This document shows, piece after piece, positions 62,686-64,000 of a stretch of DNA of 64,000 bases. How positions within the stretch are numbered: position 1 is the first letter of the stretch; each line of letters starts with the position of its first letter. The position numbers and the translations under genes are program-made. The notes below the pieces were generated by a model. It was not told where the DNA came from and did not search any database. It saw nothing but the letters and a program-made list of their open reading frames with translations. This DNA is from an uncultured Paracoccaceae bacterium (GTDB lineage Bacteria; Pseudomonadota; Alphaproteobacteria; Rhodobacterales; Rhodobacteraceae): positions 193,501 through 257,500 of the forward strand of contig CANLDN010000002.1 in the NCBI GenBank assembly GCA_947489445.1. Direction: 5' to 3'.

Positions 62686-64000
62686 CTGTCGGGGTTGTCA
62701 TGCTGGTCCACACGGCCTTTGACCGTGCCGAACAGATGATCCGTCATTGGGTGGCTGGCGGTTGCCCCGTTGTCGTGCATGTGGACAAGAAGGTAGATGC
62801 AGCGACCTACACCCGCTTTGTGAATGCGCTTAGCAATCTCGAACACGTCCATTTTAGTGAACGACAACGTTGTGAATGGGGAGCCTGGGGGCTTGTTGCC
62901 GCGTCGCAAGGCGCGGCAAAACTGATGTTGGATCAGTTCCCGGATGTGCGGCACGTATTCCTTGCGTCCGGCGCTTGTCTGCCGCTGCGCCCGGTATCTG
63001 AACTGTGCCAATACCTTGATGCCCGTCCAGACACAGATTTTATCGAAAGTGCCACAACAGCGGATGTCCCGTGGACTGTTGGTGGGCTGGACCGGGAACG
63101 GTTTACGCTGCGCTTTCCGTTTTCATGGAAGAAAAACAGACGCCTTTTTGACCGTTACGTGCGTCTGCAGCAGATCGTTGGGTTCAAACGCAAGATACCA
63201 GACGGAGTTGTCCCGCATATGGGGTCGCAATGGTGGTGTCTGACCCGGACCACGTTAAGTGCAATCCTGAATGATCCGAAACGGCCGGAGTATGACAGGT
63301 ATTTCCACCGCGTCTGGATTCCCGACGAGAGCTATTACCAGACCCTCGCGCGCATCCATGCCAGAAAGATCGAAAGCAGATCGCTGACACTGTCAAAATT
63401 CGATTTTCAGGGTAAGCCGCACATCTTCTACGATGACCATCAGGAGCTGCTGATGCGGTCCGGTAGCTTCGTTGCACGCAAAATCTGGCCACAGGCAGAG
63501 TTGCTGTTCAAAACCTTCCCACGGAAGACGGAACCTGCTCGCATCATGGCAGAGCCTAACACCAGCACCATTGACCGCGTGTTCGGCAAGGCAGTTGAAC
63601 GGCGCACACGTGGGCGACCGGGGTTATATATGCAAAGTCGCTTTCCTAATATGGAGAGCGAAAACGGTTTTACGGCTGCACCCTATACCGTGTTGCAAGG
63701 GCTTGATGATGTGTTTCCCGATTTCACGTCATGGCTCGCTAAGCGGACAGGCGCACAAGTTCACGGGCATCTATATGCCAAAGATAAGGCACACTTCGCC
63801 GGCGAAGAAACTGTCTTTCGCGGCGGTATTTCCGACGGCGCGCGGCTGCGCGACTACAACGGCCGCATGTTTTTGACCAATCTGGTTTGGAATGGGCGGG
63901 AACGACATCAATGCTTTCAATTCGGGCCAGCCGACACACAAGATATTCGCTGGATGCTGGCCAAGGATACAAATGCCAGCGTTTGGGTGGTATCGGGGGC
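62682..64000 (+). CDS. GT14-like (core-2/I-branching) glycosyltransferase, partial
   Basis: The frame is open from ATG 62682 to the window end (at least 439 residues), so the 3' end is missing. The first 240 residues resemble the Branch (GT14) family: VMLVHTAFDRAEQMIRHWVA, VVHVDKKVDAATY, FLASGACLPLRPVSEL and HMGSQWWCLTRTTLSAILN. A second domain (LYMQSRFPNMESENGFTAAP onward) continues as in long Rhodobacterales versions (DUF5928-type). GT14 enzymes transfer GlcNAc or xylose. The start overlaps the previous stop by four bases. Confidence 0.78.
   Translation, partial: MTVGVVMLVHTAFDRAEQMIRHWVAGGCPVVVHVDKKVDAATYTRFVNALSNLEHVHFSERQRCEWGAWGLVAASQGAAKLMLDQFPDVRHVFLASGACLPLRPVSELCQYLDARPDTDFIESATTADVPWTVGGLDRERFTLRFPFSWKKNRRLFDRYVRLQQIVGFKRKIPDGVVPHMGSQWWCLTRTTLSAILNDPKRPEYDRYFHRVWIPDESYYQTLARIHARKIESRSLTLSKFDFQGKPHIFYDDHQELLMRSGSFVARKIWPQAELLFKTFPRKTEPARIMAEPNTSTIDRVFGKAVERRTRGRPGLYMQSRFPNMESENGFTAAPYTVLQGLDDVFPDFTSWLAKRTGAQVHGHLYAKDKAHFAGEETVFRGGISDGARLRDYNGRMFLTNLVWNGRERHQCFQFGPADTQDIRWMLAKDTNASVWVVSG

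Noticed and set aside
1..64000. CRISPR arrays, insertion sequences, prophage or integrase genes
   Set aside because: No regularly spaced repeats, transposase motifs or terminal inverted repeats were seen on either strand.

Overview
The window is a near-continuous stretch of core chromosome from a marine-type alphaproteobacterium of the Rhodobacterales, most likely the Roseobacter group. The basis is the gene order (secB, dnaQ-coaE-aroE-maf, rho-mnmE-mnmG-rsmG-parA-parB, hemW-rdgB-rph, hrcA-grpE, rimP-nusA-ylxR-infB, argJ-ppiC-secA, dnaK-dnaJ), moderate GC content, many 1-17 bp gene overlaps, and family features such as a solo ParA/ParB with parS inside mnmG and rsmG. The genus cannot be fixed from sequence reading alone. 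No prophage, insertion sequence, CRISPR array or tRNA was seen.

Layout. 1-10.7 kb: the end of hslV, a divergent DM13 lipoprotein-like gene, a polytopic membrane protein, hslU, an MFS transporter, a leftward Smr-mltA-tim44 run, fxsA, secB, and a leftward dnaQ-coaE-aroE-maf operon. 10.74-11.15 kb: an AT-rich gap with a perfect DnaA box and weaker boxes. Transcription diverges on both sides and two perfect parS sites lie 3-6 kb away, so this is the best candidate for the chromosomal replication origin. 11.15-18.5 kb: hemJ, rho, mnmE, mnmG, rsmG, parA, parB, all rightward. 18.5-31 kb: hemW-rdgB-rph (left), hrcA-grpE (right), hemH, a methyltransferase, comF, grxC, a nitrilase-family gene, marR, a broken acetyltransferase, a UDP-xylose-synthase-like gene coupled to a GT90 glycosyltransferase, ubiG and a proline iminopeptidase.

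31-39 kb: a four-gene peptide-type ABC importer, including a permease with an internally duplicated N-terminal extension, then a terminator, a TPP riboswitch and thiMED for thiamine salvage. 39.1-45 kb: an intergenic region with two strong tandem hairpins, a promoter and a short leader RNA carrying two CCTCC motifs and a terminator, followed by rimP-nusA-ylxR-infB. 45-57 kb: a membrane dihaem cytochrome, mutT-argJ-ppiC, secA, an unknown exported protein, radC, dnaJ and dnaK. 57-64 kb: a surface-polysaccharide block with a KpsM-like exporter permease, cysQ, kdsB (CMP-Kdo), galU (UDP-glucose), two tandem paralogous glycosyltransferases and a GT14-like glycosyltransferase cut by the window end.

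Together the genes cover replication and segregation at the origin, tRNA modification, protein folding and secretion, translation initiation, cofactor supply (haem, CoA, thiamine, ubiquinone) and capsule-like sugar chemistry. GalU makes UDP-glucose, which could feed the UDP-xylose and GT90 pair. The less ordinary signals are the putative origin, the CCTCC leader RNA, the duplicated permease, the xylose-type glycosylation pair and the phased CCGAC repeat.
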